Assembly (NCBI GenBank): GCA_963989385.1
Contig: OZ022501.1
Location: 96,580,979-96,644,978 of the forward strand
Reading direction: 5' to 3'
DNA: 64,000 nt
Origin: Ctena decussata
Lineage: Eukaryota; Mollusca; Bivalvia; Lucinida; Lucinidae
The position numbers and the translations under genes are program-made. Under the pieces are notes generated by a model. The model was not told the DNA's origin, did not search any database, and saw only the letters and a program-made list of their open reading frames with translations. Of the stretch, positions 32,203 to 43,395 are shown piece after piece (positions within the stretch are counted from its first letter, which is position 1; each line of letters opens with the position of its first letter).

Positions 32203-33382
32203 GTAAATAGCTTGTGTTTCAAAGAAAGTAATCTCAATTCAAATACGAAAAAAAAAATCAGGTGTATCTCAGGTCCTTAAAGTCTGATTTTCATATTGTA
32301 AAGTGCAGTTACCCTGCAATAATGTCTTTTATCGTATGACAAGCATCTAAGATTGTAATGAAACCATGTATTAACAAGACCTGTCTGCATACAGGATAGC
32401 TCGCCTGCAGTGCATTGCCCATCACATAAAAAAACTTTGACGTAAAACTTTAAAGTGTGACGCCCACACCGACGTCCAAGTGACAACAATAGCTCTCTGT
32501 ACTTTCGTACAGGCAAGCTAAAAAGGATAATCAACTAGCTGATTTAATATGCAAATTACGTCATAACATTCTGCGTTGACGCCCATGAAAAGGTTGCATT
32601 TTCTAATGGCAAAAATGTGATGTTTTAGTGCAAAATTTGATAATAAAATGTGATTTAAGTGTCATTAAACTTGTTGGGGAAAACCGATAAGATGCTCGCC
32701 ATAGCTTCACATCTTATCTTTTTCCCCAACTGGTTTAATAAATTCAACAATACAGGAGCACTCATGTAAGATCCTTCATTCGTCTATACCAGATGCTATA
32801 GTTTTATGAAATACAGCCACTTTGGAAAACTGACCTCATGGTCAGTTTTATGAGGTCAGTTTCCCAAAGTGTCCTTGTAACTGGCTTTATTTAACAAACC
32901 AATGACTGTTGCTTCAGACAAATGGCATCAGTACTGGGTAACTGCTTTTTATGACATTACAGTCAGCCATGTAAGATCTGAGATTCTGAGATACAGCTGA
33001 GTTACTTGTTTGGTTCGAATTTTTTTTTTTTTTTTTTTTTTTGGAACATAAGCTTTTTACTATTATTGGCAAATGATCTTGACGTACTTCGTCCAACATG
33101 TAAATATGCATCTTTTAATCCGAAAGAGACAGAAATGCTTATTTGGACTTCAAGATATTAGAGAGCAAGTAATACTCAGCTTACACATTGTATAAATGTT
33201 TGTGATTATGTAGTTATGTAAATGGGGATCCTGCAACAACTGGCAAATACCATCCAAATTCTAAATACAGGAACGGATAGGTCTGAGCAAACAGTGCAGA
33301 GCCAGATCTGGCAGTCTGATCCAGATTTACACTATTTGTCAAGGTCTACACTGTATGCCAGTCCATCTGAATCTTTTGGAAA
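32203..33382. other. No gene; two hairpins and a poly-T run
   Basis: Hairpins are visible at about 32669-32742 (TTGTTGGGGAAAAC / CTTTTTCCCCAAC, with GATAAGATG / CATCTTATC) and at 32820-32870 (CACTTTGGAAAACTGACCTC and its mirror). A T-run of about 24 bases starts at 33019. I see nothing else. Confidence 0.5.
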
Positions 33383-33564
33383 TACAGTCAAACCTGTATT
33401 AAGAGGTCACCCAAGGGAACCCAAAATTTGGCTGCTAAGGACAGGTGACCCCTTAATACAGGTTCATTTACACTATAATTCAGTTCAAGGGACCTGTGAA
33501 AATAAGGCTGCTAAAGCCAGGTGTCCCCTTAATAAAGGTAACCACATAAGCAGGTTTGACTGTA
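33383..33564. mobile_element. Short DNA transposon with TACAGTCAAACCTG ends
   Basis: TACAGTCAAACCTGTATTAA at the left is mirrored by CAGGTTTGACTGTA at the right. Two internal partial repeats (AGGTCACCCAAGGGAACC, CAGGTGACCCCTTAATACAG and AGGTGTCCCCTTAATAAAGG) are arranged between. It is a MITE of about 180 bp and non-coding. Confidence 0.75.
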
Positions 33565-34018
33565 CTAATCAACGGTAAAACTGGAAGGCTTCATTTCAGG
33601 ACAATTACAGAAATTATTTTTGATGTTTCAGATTGTTATTATTTTATTTTTTTAGGACAGCTTGGATTTGGATGAACAATTACAGCTTGTAAAACTCTTT
33701 ATTTCTCAACAAGCATATCTCAAAGATCTTTGTTTGGCTAAAATAGTTTGATACATGATTCACCAACACAATCTTATAATACAGTTCCCCAAAAATCGTG
33801 ATGAAATTTCATGTATAAATGACTGCAAAGAATACTTATACAATTTACCATTAAAGCTCAACTTACTAAAACAGCCAAGCCTAGCAAATGGTGAAGACCC
33901 ACATCAATCTGTTTCCAGAGGAGAAGCCTGATCTGGGTCTACACAGTTTTTCATTGTATTTGTTCGGTTAATTAAAAGAGAGGATTTTCTTCCCTCTATA
34001 ACAACCCAAACAATCTAG
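33565..34018. other. No recognisable feature
   Basis: This is AT-rich sequence with no coding or repeat signal. Confidence 0.45.
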
Positions 34019-34023
34019 ATCAA

Positions 34024-34227
34024 CACAGGGTATAATCTATTCCGCCAATTTTCGCTTCCTGCAGAAACTGCCTCGGCAGGAAGCAGAATCACGTGGACAG
34101 TCTCTGCAGGAAGCCATTTATCATGTACAGAAGTCTCGTCAGGAAGCAAGAGATCATGGACAGTCTCAGCGGAAGCGAAATATGATGTACAGGAAGCGAA
34201 AATTGGCGGAATCGATTATACCCTGTG
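34024..34227. mobile_element. MITE with CACAGGGTATAATC ends and ATCAA duplication
   Basis: The left end CACAGGGTATAATC ... CCGCCAATTTTCGCTTCCTG matches the right end CAGGAAGCGAAAATTGGCGG ... GATTATACCCTGTG in reverse. ATCAA flanks both sides (34019-34023 and 34228-34232). Inside, CAGGAAGC and ATCATG-GACAGTCTC words recur several times. Confidence 0.8.
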
Positions 34228-34232
34228 ATCAA

Positions 34233-34730
34233 GCTTACAAGACATATCTTGATTTTTGGGATTGTTTTGGAAGGTAAAAACAAGAGTGTACTCCAACAAA
34301 AAATGTCATACTGATTTACATAAAGGGGTCATTTTGAGGGGGAAAATATCCTGTCTTATAACCAAATACATACAGTTGATCTCCTGACAAGACAAATGCA
34401 TGATCAACTTAAAGATTAAAACCGTCCCTACACAGTAACAGACACTGCCCCAGAACTCAGTAACTTCATCCATGCAAATCAATCCTGCATTGGTGACAGA
34501 TAGATTCCCTTTCTTACTTCCATAACATACTTTGTAAGGGAAATAATTTACTGTCTATCATTTTATTTTGGCATGTTCCTTATTTTGATAATTTCTTCTC
34601 TCAGAATTATTACATGCCTGGTAAACGCACAATGGTAAACACACAATCCCGTTCCCACCTTGAAATGAAAAATGCAAGATTCTGTAAATATGTAGCCAAA
34701 ATACAACAATGCTCTTCCACTTGTATATAA
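34233..34730. other. No recognisable feature
   Basis: Nothing coding or repetitive was noticed. Confidence 0.45.
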
Positions 34731-34953
34731 GAGCCGCGACACGACAAAACCAACAATGTGGTTGTACGCCCAGCGCAGACTCAGATCAGCCTAGTCTGAT
34801 CAGAGTCGTCGCTGTCTGCATGGAGGTAGCTTAGACCCGTAGCTACCCTTTAAGCACTTAGCAAAGCGTCTGATCAGCCTGGGTGGATGCCCAGGCTGAT
34901 CTGAGTCTGCGCTGGGAGCACAACCACTATTGGTTTTCTCGTGTCGTGGCTCA
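34731..34953. mobile_element. Family P MITE
   Basis: GAGCCGCGACACGACAAAAC, TGTGGTTGTACGCCCAGCGC and the mirror GCGCTGGGAGCACAACCA (with one difference), ending CTCGTGTCGTGGCTC. It is almost full length, with a shorter left half than P at 44674. Confidence 0.8.
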
Positions 34954-35083
34954 ATTATGTAAAGCATATTGGTACAAAATCTGGGTTTTGAAAATGATAA
35001 ACTGGTGGAATAATCATAGAACATTTAAAGGAGGTCAAACCTAAATCTCAGTCTTGCCATTTTTGTGAGTTGTATGATAACCA

Positions 35084-35305
35084 GGGGCCGTATTTATAAA
35101 AGTACTTAAGTCGTTGCTATGCTGTTGCTAAGGCTGAGTTTCTATGAAGGAGATTGCGTACAACTATGAAATTTGCTCAAGAGGAACAGTCTTTTCAGAC
35201 TGTTCCTCCAGAGCAAATTTCATAGTTGTAGGGAATCTCCTTTATAGAAATTTAGCCTTAGCAACAGTATAGCAACCACTTAAGTCGTTTTATAAATATG
35301 GCCCC
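35084..35305. mobile_element. Family R MITE
   Basis: GGGGCCGTATTTATAAAAG and TTTTATAAATATGGCCCC are complementary. The centre GAGGAACAGTC/GACTGTTCCTC matches the 8559 copy. Confidence 0.8.
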
Positions 35306-35904
35306 TGCTTTTTGCTTAAATGAAAATATTTTGCACGAACACTTTTCATGCATACAAGTATTTTGCATGTGCCTGATTTTTTCTTCGTAGTAGCACTTAC
35401 CATGCATGTTATTATTGCATGCCCTAGAATTCAAGACAAATGCCCAATGTTCAAACCAAAACTGATACAATAAGTCTTAATGACAGCACCTGTTTCCATA
35501 TGATTATGACACACAAAATATACAACAACACAAAACAAATTACAGAACTGTATTTGTGAAAGCATAAACCATAAACCTTGAGAAAGTGTTGCAAAATACT
35601 TCACATCATACAGCAAAAATTAACATTAAATCTTAGTTTATTTACATTTCAAACTTCCTTTTTCCATTTTTAATACATTTACTCTAAGTAATTTCCCTAA
35701 AAGTATGGCCCAGTTAACAAAAATTTAAAAAGATAATTCATTTTTGCAACATGCAAAGAAAAATTCAGAAAATAAAATAAAATAGAGGTTGAGAGAAAGA
35801 TGAATAATAGTAGAGTATCTTGGTTTGAAGATATACATGCCTTCAAAAACACAGTTCTGCAGATGCATAAAAACTGAACCTGATGCGTGAAAAGATACAA
35901 CAGG
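35306..35904. other. No recognisable feature
   Basis: AT-rich. A 90-codon and a 63-codon overlapping frame on the minus strand (35969-35697) are composed of A/T-biased codons without a domain, and I leave them out. Confidence 0.45.
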
Positions 35905-36278
35905 TACCGTATACACAGTAACTTTCGCGGGTTCAAATTTTCACGGTTAAGGGGCAAAAGCATAAACATTAATTTTCACGATTTTTAATTTTCACGGTTA
36001 GCAACATGCTCGAAAAGCAAAACTATTTCTTTTTCACTTGAGTCAGTTCTTTCATTAGCCTGGGGCAGGGCTGCCGCAGGTTAATGAAAGAACTGGCTCA
36101 AGTGAAAGGTACCATCAACTACCGAAGCAAACATAAACAAAATATATAAACATTTTGTCTACAGAAGACACTTTGTTAGAAACAGGAAATTATTCGCGAT
36201 TTTAATATTTGCGGTTTCTTAGTGATCGCAAAATACCACGAAAAATGGAACACCGCGAAAATTACCATGTATATGGTA
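35905..36278. mobile_element. DNA transposon remnant with TACCGTATAC ends
   Basis: TACCGTATACACAGTAACTT-TCGCGG at the left pairs with CCGCGAAAATTACCATGTAT-ATGGTA at the right. Inner repeats AATTTTCACGGTTA occur twice near the left. A palindrome CTTTTTCACTTGAGTCAGTT / AACTGGCTCAAGTGAAAGG lies around 36030-36105. Confidence 0.75.
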
Positions 36279-36281
36279 TCT

Positions 36282-36729
36282 AAGAGCCCTGGTAAGTCTA
36301 TTTCACACATCAAGCTCTACAAAACTAGCTGCCTTAGTCTCAATACATTAACTCAACTTGGGGCCAGCAAAAAGAACCCTATGACATTTGGCACTTGCCT
36401 TTGGAACTGGCTTATTTGATGTGCATGACCATCTCAAATCATACCTGCCATAACTTTTAACAGCAATTTGAGAGCTCTAATGAAACCCTTGTTCAGATCT
36501 GATGAAATTAAGAGATACTTTCCCAAAAATTTAGTAGTGTTATGGGCATGCATGATTTGTATATACCTCACAAGGTGCATTTTGCTGGTTCCTTGCTATA
36601 AAACATCATATCCTGACCAGATACACTTCTTTGGCTGACTAATCATATCTCATTTAATCCATAATCTCGCAATCCTTTTGCGTTCCACTAACCCAATATA
36701 GCAGCCAACATCATAACTAGCATAATAAT
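36282..36729. other. No recognisable feature
   Basis: No gene or clear repeat. The sequence just before the 36730 hairpin resembles none of the other families. Confidence 0.4.
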
Positions 36730-36860
36730 CGGGAGCTAAGGGACTTATTGGATGATAACTTTGTGATAATTTTCCTCAATTCTCCATCAAAACATATGTT
36801 GTGACCCCTCTTTAGAACTGTCTTGATGAGACGGTTCTAATGAGAGGTCACAACATGAAG
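36730..36860. mobile_element. Palindromic MITE, family S (partial)
   Basis: The hairpin core TTGTGACCCCTCTTTAGAAC and GGTTCTAATGAGAGGTCACA is clear. Flanking similarity to the copies at 41398 and 43396 is weaker. Confidence 0.6.
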
Positions 36861-36887
36861 TAGTACAAGGGTTCCGAGGAACACTAT

Positions 36888-37692
36888 GTCGCACCTGCTT
36901 TACACCTTAACATTAAAAACCCAATTAAAGCATCATTTTGTCACGTATATATTGGGCAAAATCCATTCAGTAGTTAATGAGATATTATCGTTTTCATGTT
37001 TTTCGCTATTTTTAGAAGCGGTGAATGGTGGCCATTTTGGATGGTAAATTTGAAAATCTTAGAGTTGCTTCATGCAAGGATCATTCTGAAACAAATTTGA
37101 TCAAATTCCATTCAGGGGTTCTAGAGATATTGTCATTTTCATGTTTTTGATATTTTCAGTAACGGTGGCTGGCGGCCATCTTGGATGGTCTCCAATCACT
37201 TAATTCTAAAGAACTCCATTAATGGACCATTCTGACCAAATCTGACCAAAATCGGTTCATGTTTATTGGCATTTTAGCAAAATGTGACTCGTAAACAGAG
37301 AAAGTAGGTCACTGTGACCTAATCCCACTACAGATTTTTTTATTTTGAATGCGAAGGCCCAACTAATAGTGCACGCAAAATTTAAGCCAAAATACCAAGT
37401 GGTTCTGGAGAAAAAGTTGGTTTTATTGTTTTTGCTATTTTTAGTAACAGCGGCCATCTTGGAAACTGGACCAAACTGAATTTTATCATTCTGAAGCCCA
37501 GTAGTCTGGTCATGCAGCATGTGAAATTTCAGAACCATGGGAGCAGTGGTTTAGGAGAAAAAGTCATTTGAATGGACTTAAATGCTAGGGTCGATGTAAA
37601 TGTGAACGGACGGATGGACAAACAAACGGGTTGATGGACGGACGGATGGAAAACCGGACACCTATATCGCACCTTGCTAAAGCAGGTGCGAC
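36888..37692 (-). mobile_element. Long element with GTCGCACCTGC ends (family M)
   Basis: GTCGCACCTGCTTTACACC at the left and GCTAAAGCAGGTGCGAC at the right are inverted. A GTGAACGGACGGATGGACA tract lies next to the right end, and CGGCCATCTTGGA-type blocks lie inside, as in L1, so the two element groups share body blocks but not ends. No protein is evident. A larger relative is at 57722-58757. Confidence 0.65.
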
Positions 37693-37940
37693 AAAAATTA
37701 TGCCCCAGAATTATCACCAGTTAAGCCCTTTATATCCAGCCCTGAATCAGTCACAGGAAAATGTCAATGGGTATCTGTTGGTTGTTGACAGACATGGATC
37801 TAAAACTTGAGTGATTCTAAATGATATAGTTTCAATTTATGATCTTGACAACAAAACCCACAGACCACAAGTTCCTTCTTTTTCAATACCCAGCATTTCC
37901 TAATTCCTGCCTATACACAGCTCTATTTACATACTGATAT

Positions 37941-38223
37941 TAGCCACGACACGAGAAAACCAACAAAGTGGTTGTGCACCCCGGGCAGACTCAGATCAGC
38001 ATGGGCATCCACCCAGTCTGATCAGAGTCTTCCCTAAGCACTTAAAGGGTAGCTAAGGGTCTAAGCTACCTTCATGCTTCCCTAAGCACTTAAAGGGTAG
38101 CTAAGGGTCTAAGCTACCTTCATGCAGACAGGGAAGACTCTGATCAGACTGGGTGGATGCCCAGGCTGATCTGAGTCTGCGCTGGGTGCACAACCACTTT
38201 GTTGTTTTTTTGTGTCGTGGTTC
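37941..38223. mobile_element. Family P MITE with internal 48-bp duplication
   Basis: The ends TAGCCACGACACGAGAAAAC and TTGTGTCGTGGTTCA and the core match family P. The inner segment TTCCCTAAGCACTTAAAGGG ... CTACCTTCATGC (48 bp) occurs twice in a row from 38030 to 38125, which makes this copy longer than the others. Confidence 0.8.
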
Positions 38224-38397
38224 ATATATAAAACAGAACAAAATAAGGACAATATAAACTTTCATAAACAACAAGCACTTATAAGGTCCAAAATAATAAT
38301 GCCTAACACTACACAACCGACACTGTACACCATTCTTTGTTTCAGAGTAGCTTCAGATAATGCAAAGTTTTGTTAATATTTTGTTTACATGTAAACA

Positions 38398-38755
38398 CCA
38401 CAATATTTTCCTGCCATTTTTACAAAGGGACTCTTGTGACTTCATGTCCTTTTCCGGATAACACAGCCTTTTGAAACGATGGATGGATGGATGACTTGTG
38501 ATTTTACATCCTTTTCAACAGTATTTCAGTCATATCAGGACTATGGGAGGGTGATAATGTAAGGCTGTGAGCAATGGAACCCTATTTACGATCGAAAAGA
38601 TTCCCACCTTAAGTGGGTCATGAACACAGGACCGCTAGATCAGTCGGCAAGCGCTTAACCCACTCTACTTATACAGGAAAGAGTCTGCTACAAGAGGAGC
38701 AGATTCTTTTTTACCTTAAAAGTTGACTCTCATTGAAAAAGTCTGCTCACATGTA
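38398..38755. mobile_element. Family Q MITE interrupted by a SINE
   Basis: ACCACAATATTTTCCTGCCA ... CTTTTCCGGATAACACAGCC is the left part. TCTACTTATACAGGAAAGAG ... GTTGACTCTCATTGAAAAAG is the right part. Confidence 0.55.
38462..38670 (-). mobile_element. tRNA-derived SINE (same family as 15814)
   Basis: It is read on the minus strand. The head has AAGTAGAGTGGGTTAAGCGC and CTAGCGGTCCTGTGTTCATG (a decayed B box), then a body with ACTGAAATACTGTTGAAAAGG and a CATCCATCCATC tail. No target duplication is visible, so it is older than the 15814 copy. Confidence 0.7.
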
Positions 38756-38780
38756 ATTCAGTTGTTTGATATTTTTTTCA

Positions 38781-38850
38781 TTTCAAAACAATCGCAAAGA
38801 TCTAGATCCATCTTATAAGATGGATCTAGATTTTTTGGATTGTTTTGCAA
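38781..38850. repeat. Palindrome with perfect 32-bp core
   Basis: The 32 bases at 38800-38831 read the same on both strands (ATCTAGATCCATCTTA and its complement). The symmetry extends imperfectly with CAAAACAATC on the left and GATTGTTTTG on the right. Such palindromes are often unstable when cloned. Confidence 0.75.
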
Positions 38851-39698
38851 AAGAAAAACCTCAGTCTTATAACCAAAATACGAAATACGATGTTATTAAC
38901 AAAACTTTCCCTTATCCGGAGCTCTATAATGTACAAAGAGACATCGGAGATTCATTCCAGATTTTCTTTGTACAGAAAGTAGGAGTAAGGTCTATGGAAA
39001 AAATACATATTTTGTCTGCAACTTAACTTCCCATATTAAATTATGCTTTTTATTTGTTAAAATATGTAAAAAGTTTTGTTCAAATGGACGATATTTTTTT
39101 TTTCCAAAACATGCTGGTCATTATTACTATGCTACATGTATTACTATGCCATGGAATACTGTGTCTTGCCTGTGTGCACACTGTCACCAACACCGAGCTA
39201 AACCAAAAAACTCAACAAAAGTTTACACCGCCAAAGTTGGAGAAGCAGAACCTATATTCTACTTTCTGCTAGTCAAAGACAGTACAATTATAAAATCTGG
39301 TATATGATAGATATATAAACAGAAAGGACAAACAGATTATTTGACTTTTTTACAGTTTTAGCCCAAACATCAGTATTTTTGCAATAAAAAGGATCATGAA
39401 ATGGTTATAGCTTTTATCACTGCAAAACTCCATTCTGAAAACTGTGATTAAAATTTGCAGCTAGTGCCTTTAATTTAAGCAATTTTGAAAATTTCCCATC
39501 TCACTAGTCTGAATAAAGTGTTAATATTGACAGTAACATGGTCAAACTGTAAGCAAACAAATCTATGAGAAAAAGTAATATACATATGACTTTCAGTATA
39601 AGTTCAACAACACTGCAAAAGACGTTAAAAACAAAATCAAAATACATGTACATGTAGGTTCAGGTAAACATGACAAAATAACAAGAAATACTCACAGC
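38851..39698. other. No recognisable feature
   Basis: A few short open frames exist (38766-39026, 39054-39272) but show no domain or codon signal. Confidence 0.45.
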
Positions 39699-39940
39699 TT
39701 AAGGTGACTAGGTACACCTCCATGTTTTTTCTGCCATTTTTACATGAGAAGAAACTTTTGTGGCTTTCTGTTTGCTTCCCTGGATAAAGACGGCCTTCTA
39801 AAATAAAGTCTACTCTTAAAGGAAAGAATTTGCTCTTAAGGGAGCAAATTCTTTCTTTTAAGAGTTGACCCCAATGAGAAAACAGACAAAACTGAAAATG
39901 GCAGAGCTGCTTCCCCTGAAAGTGCATCCATTGCCTTAAA
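39699..39940. mobile_element. Family Q MITE, well preserved
   Basis: TTAAGGTGACTAGGTACACC and GTGCATCCATTGCCTTAA form the ends. GAATTTGCTCTTAAGGGAGC with AAATTCTTTC is the centre. It is one of the best copies to define the family. Confidence 0.75.
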
Positions 39941-40084
39941 AAGCCTCCTCTATGAAATATCAAGAGTTCTGATCGCCTGCATAGTATCCTTACAATACCA
40001 AGGCAGAGAATTATGCGACTTACTTCGGTTATTTGGTACCTGTATTCGGTCAGAATGGGTAAGAAAATTGTTCATCACTTCCTA

Positions 40085-40329
40085 AATACTCAATAAATTT
40101 TCATGCAGTAAAGTGCAGATACCTTGTCTTTATGCATAGCAAACGAATGTGTAAATGCTTTTACGCTATGTGCTGTAGTTTTCCACACAAAGTCGAGCAA
40201 AGACTTTCACACTTTGCTCAATCATGTGTGGAAAAATAAAGCTTGCATGAAAACGGCCCTTATACGATTGTTTTGCTGCAAAAGCGACAAGATATCTGTT
40301 TTTTACCGCATGCAAATTCATTGAGTATT
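40085..40329. mobile_element. Palindromic MITE with AATACTCAAT ends
   Basis: AATACTCAATAAATTTTCAT at the left pairs with ATGCAAATTCATTGAGTATT at the right. The centre GTCGAGCAAAGACTTTCACACTTTGCTC forms a hairpin (40192-40219). No other copy was noticed here. Confidence 0.7.
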
Positions 40330-41397
40330 AAAGAAATAATGACTAATTTCCTTAACCATTCTGTCAAAATATAGGTATAAAATATCACGCGATTCCCCAC
40401 CTTGACTACATAATGTCTTCAAGAAACATGCTAATAAGGTAAAAGGGTATACTTTTACCTCTCTTCTAAATGGGTCAACTCTTAAAGGAAAAAGAAGCTG
40501 CTCCTCTTTGTCCTCAATGGAAGCAAACAGGAAATAACAAACTGCACATGTAAACAGTGTGGTCAGAAGTGCAGTTCATATTTGATTGAATATCCAACTA
40601 CTGTCAGCACAGGTATGAGGGTCTAAGCATGCACAGTTTGAAAAAAATGCACATGATGAGGTTCAGTTAGGCTACTTCTGGATGAAAAAGTACACATTCT
40701 ACTACATATATTATCCCTCTATAAAACAGCTATCCCCCTACTGCAGCCATTTTATGGTTCATCAAAGATGGCTTACTCAGGCTGATCTATCGAAGTGTCC
40801 CTGATGATTCAATACACATGATACATGTACAACTGATATATCAGAAATAAGCCAAGAGAAAATGGACCTTACAGTATAAGTGTAAAGTGAAAACTTAGAT
40901 ACCGTAATTATGAACCAGTCTGATAATCCTTTCCTGTTCACATCAGTAGCCTACAAATCCTGAGGAATCTGCAGTCTAAGGTGAAAGGTAAAGACTTTGA
41001 TTAGACATTGATTTGATCAGTCCACAAAGAAACGAAGGCTGAGCTAAGTCTTGGCTTTTTACTTTTACCATAAGGCATTTTTTCTTATGGCACAATGCAT
41101 TTGACTATTTACAAAATGCCACCTGGTTGAGACTAAAATATTTACTTTTTCAGTGACAAGTCTTTCTAGAAGATTCTCAAGTTGATCACATTATGCTTTA
41201 TAATCTCTCAGTCCAGCTGTGCGTTTGTTATCAGTGAATTTTATGGTGCAACAATTTTAACACAGCCCTAGAAAAAGCTGAAATTTGGGGAAAGAAAAGT
41301 TTATTTATTTTTATTTTTTGCTGAAAACAAACATTACTGAGGCAATTCTAATGTTACATGATGAATACTTTTTATATCCCTCTATACAGGGCATATC
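40330..41397. other. No gene; degenerate family Q piece near 40440-40540
   Basis: ATACTTTTACCTCTCTTCTA and GGTCAACTCTTAAAGGAAAA recall family Q. The remainder is unique sequence. Confidence 0.4.
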
Positions 41398-41597
41398 AGA
41401 GCTCCAGATAAGACCGGGTATTAGGGATAATGTTAGATAATTTTCCATTTTTCTTCAAAGAAACATAAGTTGTGACCCCTCATTAGAACCGTCTCGCTGA
41501 GACGGTTCTAATGAGGAGTCACAACATATGTTTTCATAGAGAAATAAGAAAAATGATCTCAAAATCATCCTCAGTACTTGTTCCTACCTGGAGCTCA
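41398..41597. mobile_element. Palindromic MITE, family S
   Basis: AGAGCTCCAGATAAGACC and CCTACCTGGAGCTC are the inverted ends. The core is GTGACCCCTCATTAGAACCG TCTCG, with its mirror at about 41500-41525. Confidence 0.75.
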
Positions 41598-42090
41598 GGT
41601 TCATGTTGTTGGCCTCATCGACATACCTGAGGCAATGCTCACAAGATCCACAACATGACATCCTAAACATATACTGTGATATATCATTAGAGTTACCTCA
41701 GCGAGATGGTTCAAAGAGAAACTTTTTTTCATCCCCAAAGTTAAGATTTCTCTGGCTGTCTGAATCAGTGGAATTGGGAGTTATACCCCTTGACCAATGT
41801 TAAAAGTGATTATAGAAAACCAACTTCTTCTTTCTTCTGCAATTAAAGCTTTTGTTTTTGTGATCCTTGTGTATTTGCTACTGTAATACATGTATATCTA
41901 AATTTTGGGATATCTAGAGTAATCAATTTTCCATTTGGGAAAAATGTTTTAAATGTTCCAGTGCTTAAAAGCACATTACAGTGATCTAATTTAAGGGTAT
42001 CTAATAACTACTAATATAAATTTAACAGCATAAATTTTTAATTCATATTCATATTGCACAAACTATGGGCAGCTTCTTTTTAATGTTTTT
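41598..42090. other. No recognisable feature downstream of OXCT1
   Basis: Nothing coding is seen. Confidence 0.45.
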
Positions 42091-42100
42091 TTTATTTATT
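42091..42100 (-). terminator. OXCT1: Candidate polyadenylation signal for OXCT1
   Basis: The minus strand reads AATAAATAAA here, about 160 bases after the stop codon, giving a plausible short 3' UTR (42257 down to roughly 42080). Transcript data would be needed to place the true end. Confidence 0.35.
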
Positions 42101-42257
42101 TGTTTTCTGTCAATTTTCTCTTTTTTATAATCTCGTGAGAGTCACAAAAGTTTCTGGTTTGCAGACGCAAGTTGGTTAACAGTAATTTATATCAACATTG
42201 GTCATCTAAATTGTTCCCCCTAATCTTTGTTGCACCTCATAACTGTTGTAATAATGT

Positions 42258-42305
42258 TCATGCGTCTGGATCTAAATGCTCCATCTGCTTAATGTCATCT
42301 GCCAC
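42258..42305 (-). CDS. OXCT1: OXCT1 terminal exon (15 codons plus stop)
   Basis: The exon follows the acceptor TATTTCAG and starts in phase 0 with GTGGCAGATGAC, encoding VADDIKQMEHLDPDA and a TGA stop. It joins in frame to the exon ending TGCDFT. In the SCOT family the conserved TGCDF motif is followed by a short variable tail of this length, which supports it as the C terminus. The last residues are not conserved with vertebrates as far as I recall, so this exon is less certain than the other three. The intron before it (42306-44114) holds a SINE and a family S MITE. Confidence 0.75.
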   Translation of the reverse strand: MADDIKQMEHLDPDA

Positions 42306-42885
42306 CTGAAATAGAATTAAACCATTTTACCATAACAGTCATAATAGAAATATTGGATAGAAATGCCAGAGCAAACAGTGTAGACCCAAATCAGACTGCT
42401 CTTAAAGAGCAGTCTGATCAGCGTCTGCATATTTTGCTAACTTTTTTTTTTTTATCAATATTTCTTAGCTATATAAAATAGTAATGGTAAGATCTGTAGG
42501 CATGAAAAGTCCAGGGCCCGGTTGCTCAAAACTAACGACGTCATTAGTTAACGTGACGTTAAAATTTCAAGGTTAATATCACAAATATGCCAATATTTTT
42601 TGTTGCAAAAATGTGAGAAGCTTTTGCCAAACGGGATCCTCACAAGCAATCAGATCAGACCCTGCACTGCACGAAAAATGGCTCTGATGACAATTCTAGG
42701 TCCGATCACTAGAGGAAAGTTAAGTCGTGATCATAACAGAGCTGTCCAAACAGAAGCTCCAACATATAGTTTATGGGGACTGAATGGCATTTATTTTTGA
42801 ATTATTAAAAGTCTTATAAAAAGCCTTGGTACTATGAACAGATCTGGTGCCAGAAGGTGCAAGTTATGGATTCGTTCCCTTGAGT

Positions 42886-43081
42886 ATGGAAAAGCCCTTG
42901 TAGCTCAGTGGGATAAGTGTTGACCTGCTGATCTAGCGGTTTGGTTCCAGGAGGGGGAACTCTTTTCAGTAGTAAATGCGGTTCCATTACACACAGCCTT
43001 TCATTATCATCCGCACATCATCCTGATATGACTGAAATACTGTTGGACAGGAAGTAAAATCGCAAGTCATCCATACATTCA
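42886..43081 (+). mobile_element. tRNA-derived SINE in last OXCT1 intron, 10-bp duplication
   Basis: The head has TAGCTCAGTGGGATAAGTG (A box) and a GGTTCCAGGAGGGGGAAC region in place of a good B box. The body CCTGATATGACTGAAATACT and tail CAAGTCATCCATACATTCA follow. TCCCTTGAGT flanks both ends (42876-42885 and 43082-43091). It lies antisense to OXCT1. Confidence 0.8.
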
Positions 43082-43395
43082 TCCCTTGAGTCTGTTGGGG
43101 AAAAATTCAAAATTGTTATGAAAATTAGAATAACTACAATACCATTGAAAGCCATGACTAGATTCTGACTGCCTCAGTGGTTCAAACATATTCCTTGGAC
43201 CATGTGTAGACTATATTTATATTGCCACAGAGAAAGTCACTTTATAATCTCTTCAATCTATCATAGGTACATCATATTTTATTTTATTTTATTCACTGTG
43301 TGCAAAATGGTAGACTTTCCTCTGATGCAGAAAATATATTTTATCATCTAAAACAGACACAAACAATTTAGTACTTTTATGTCCCTCCATACACA

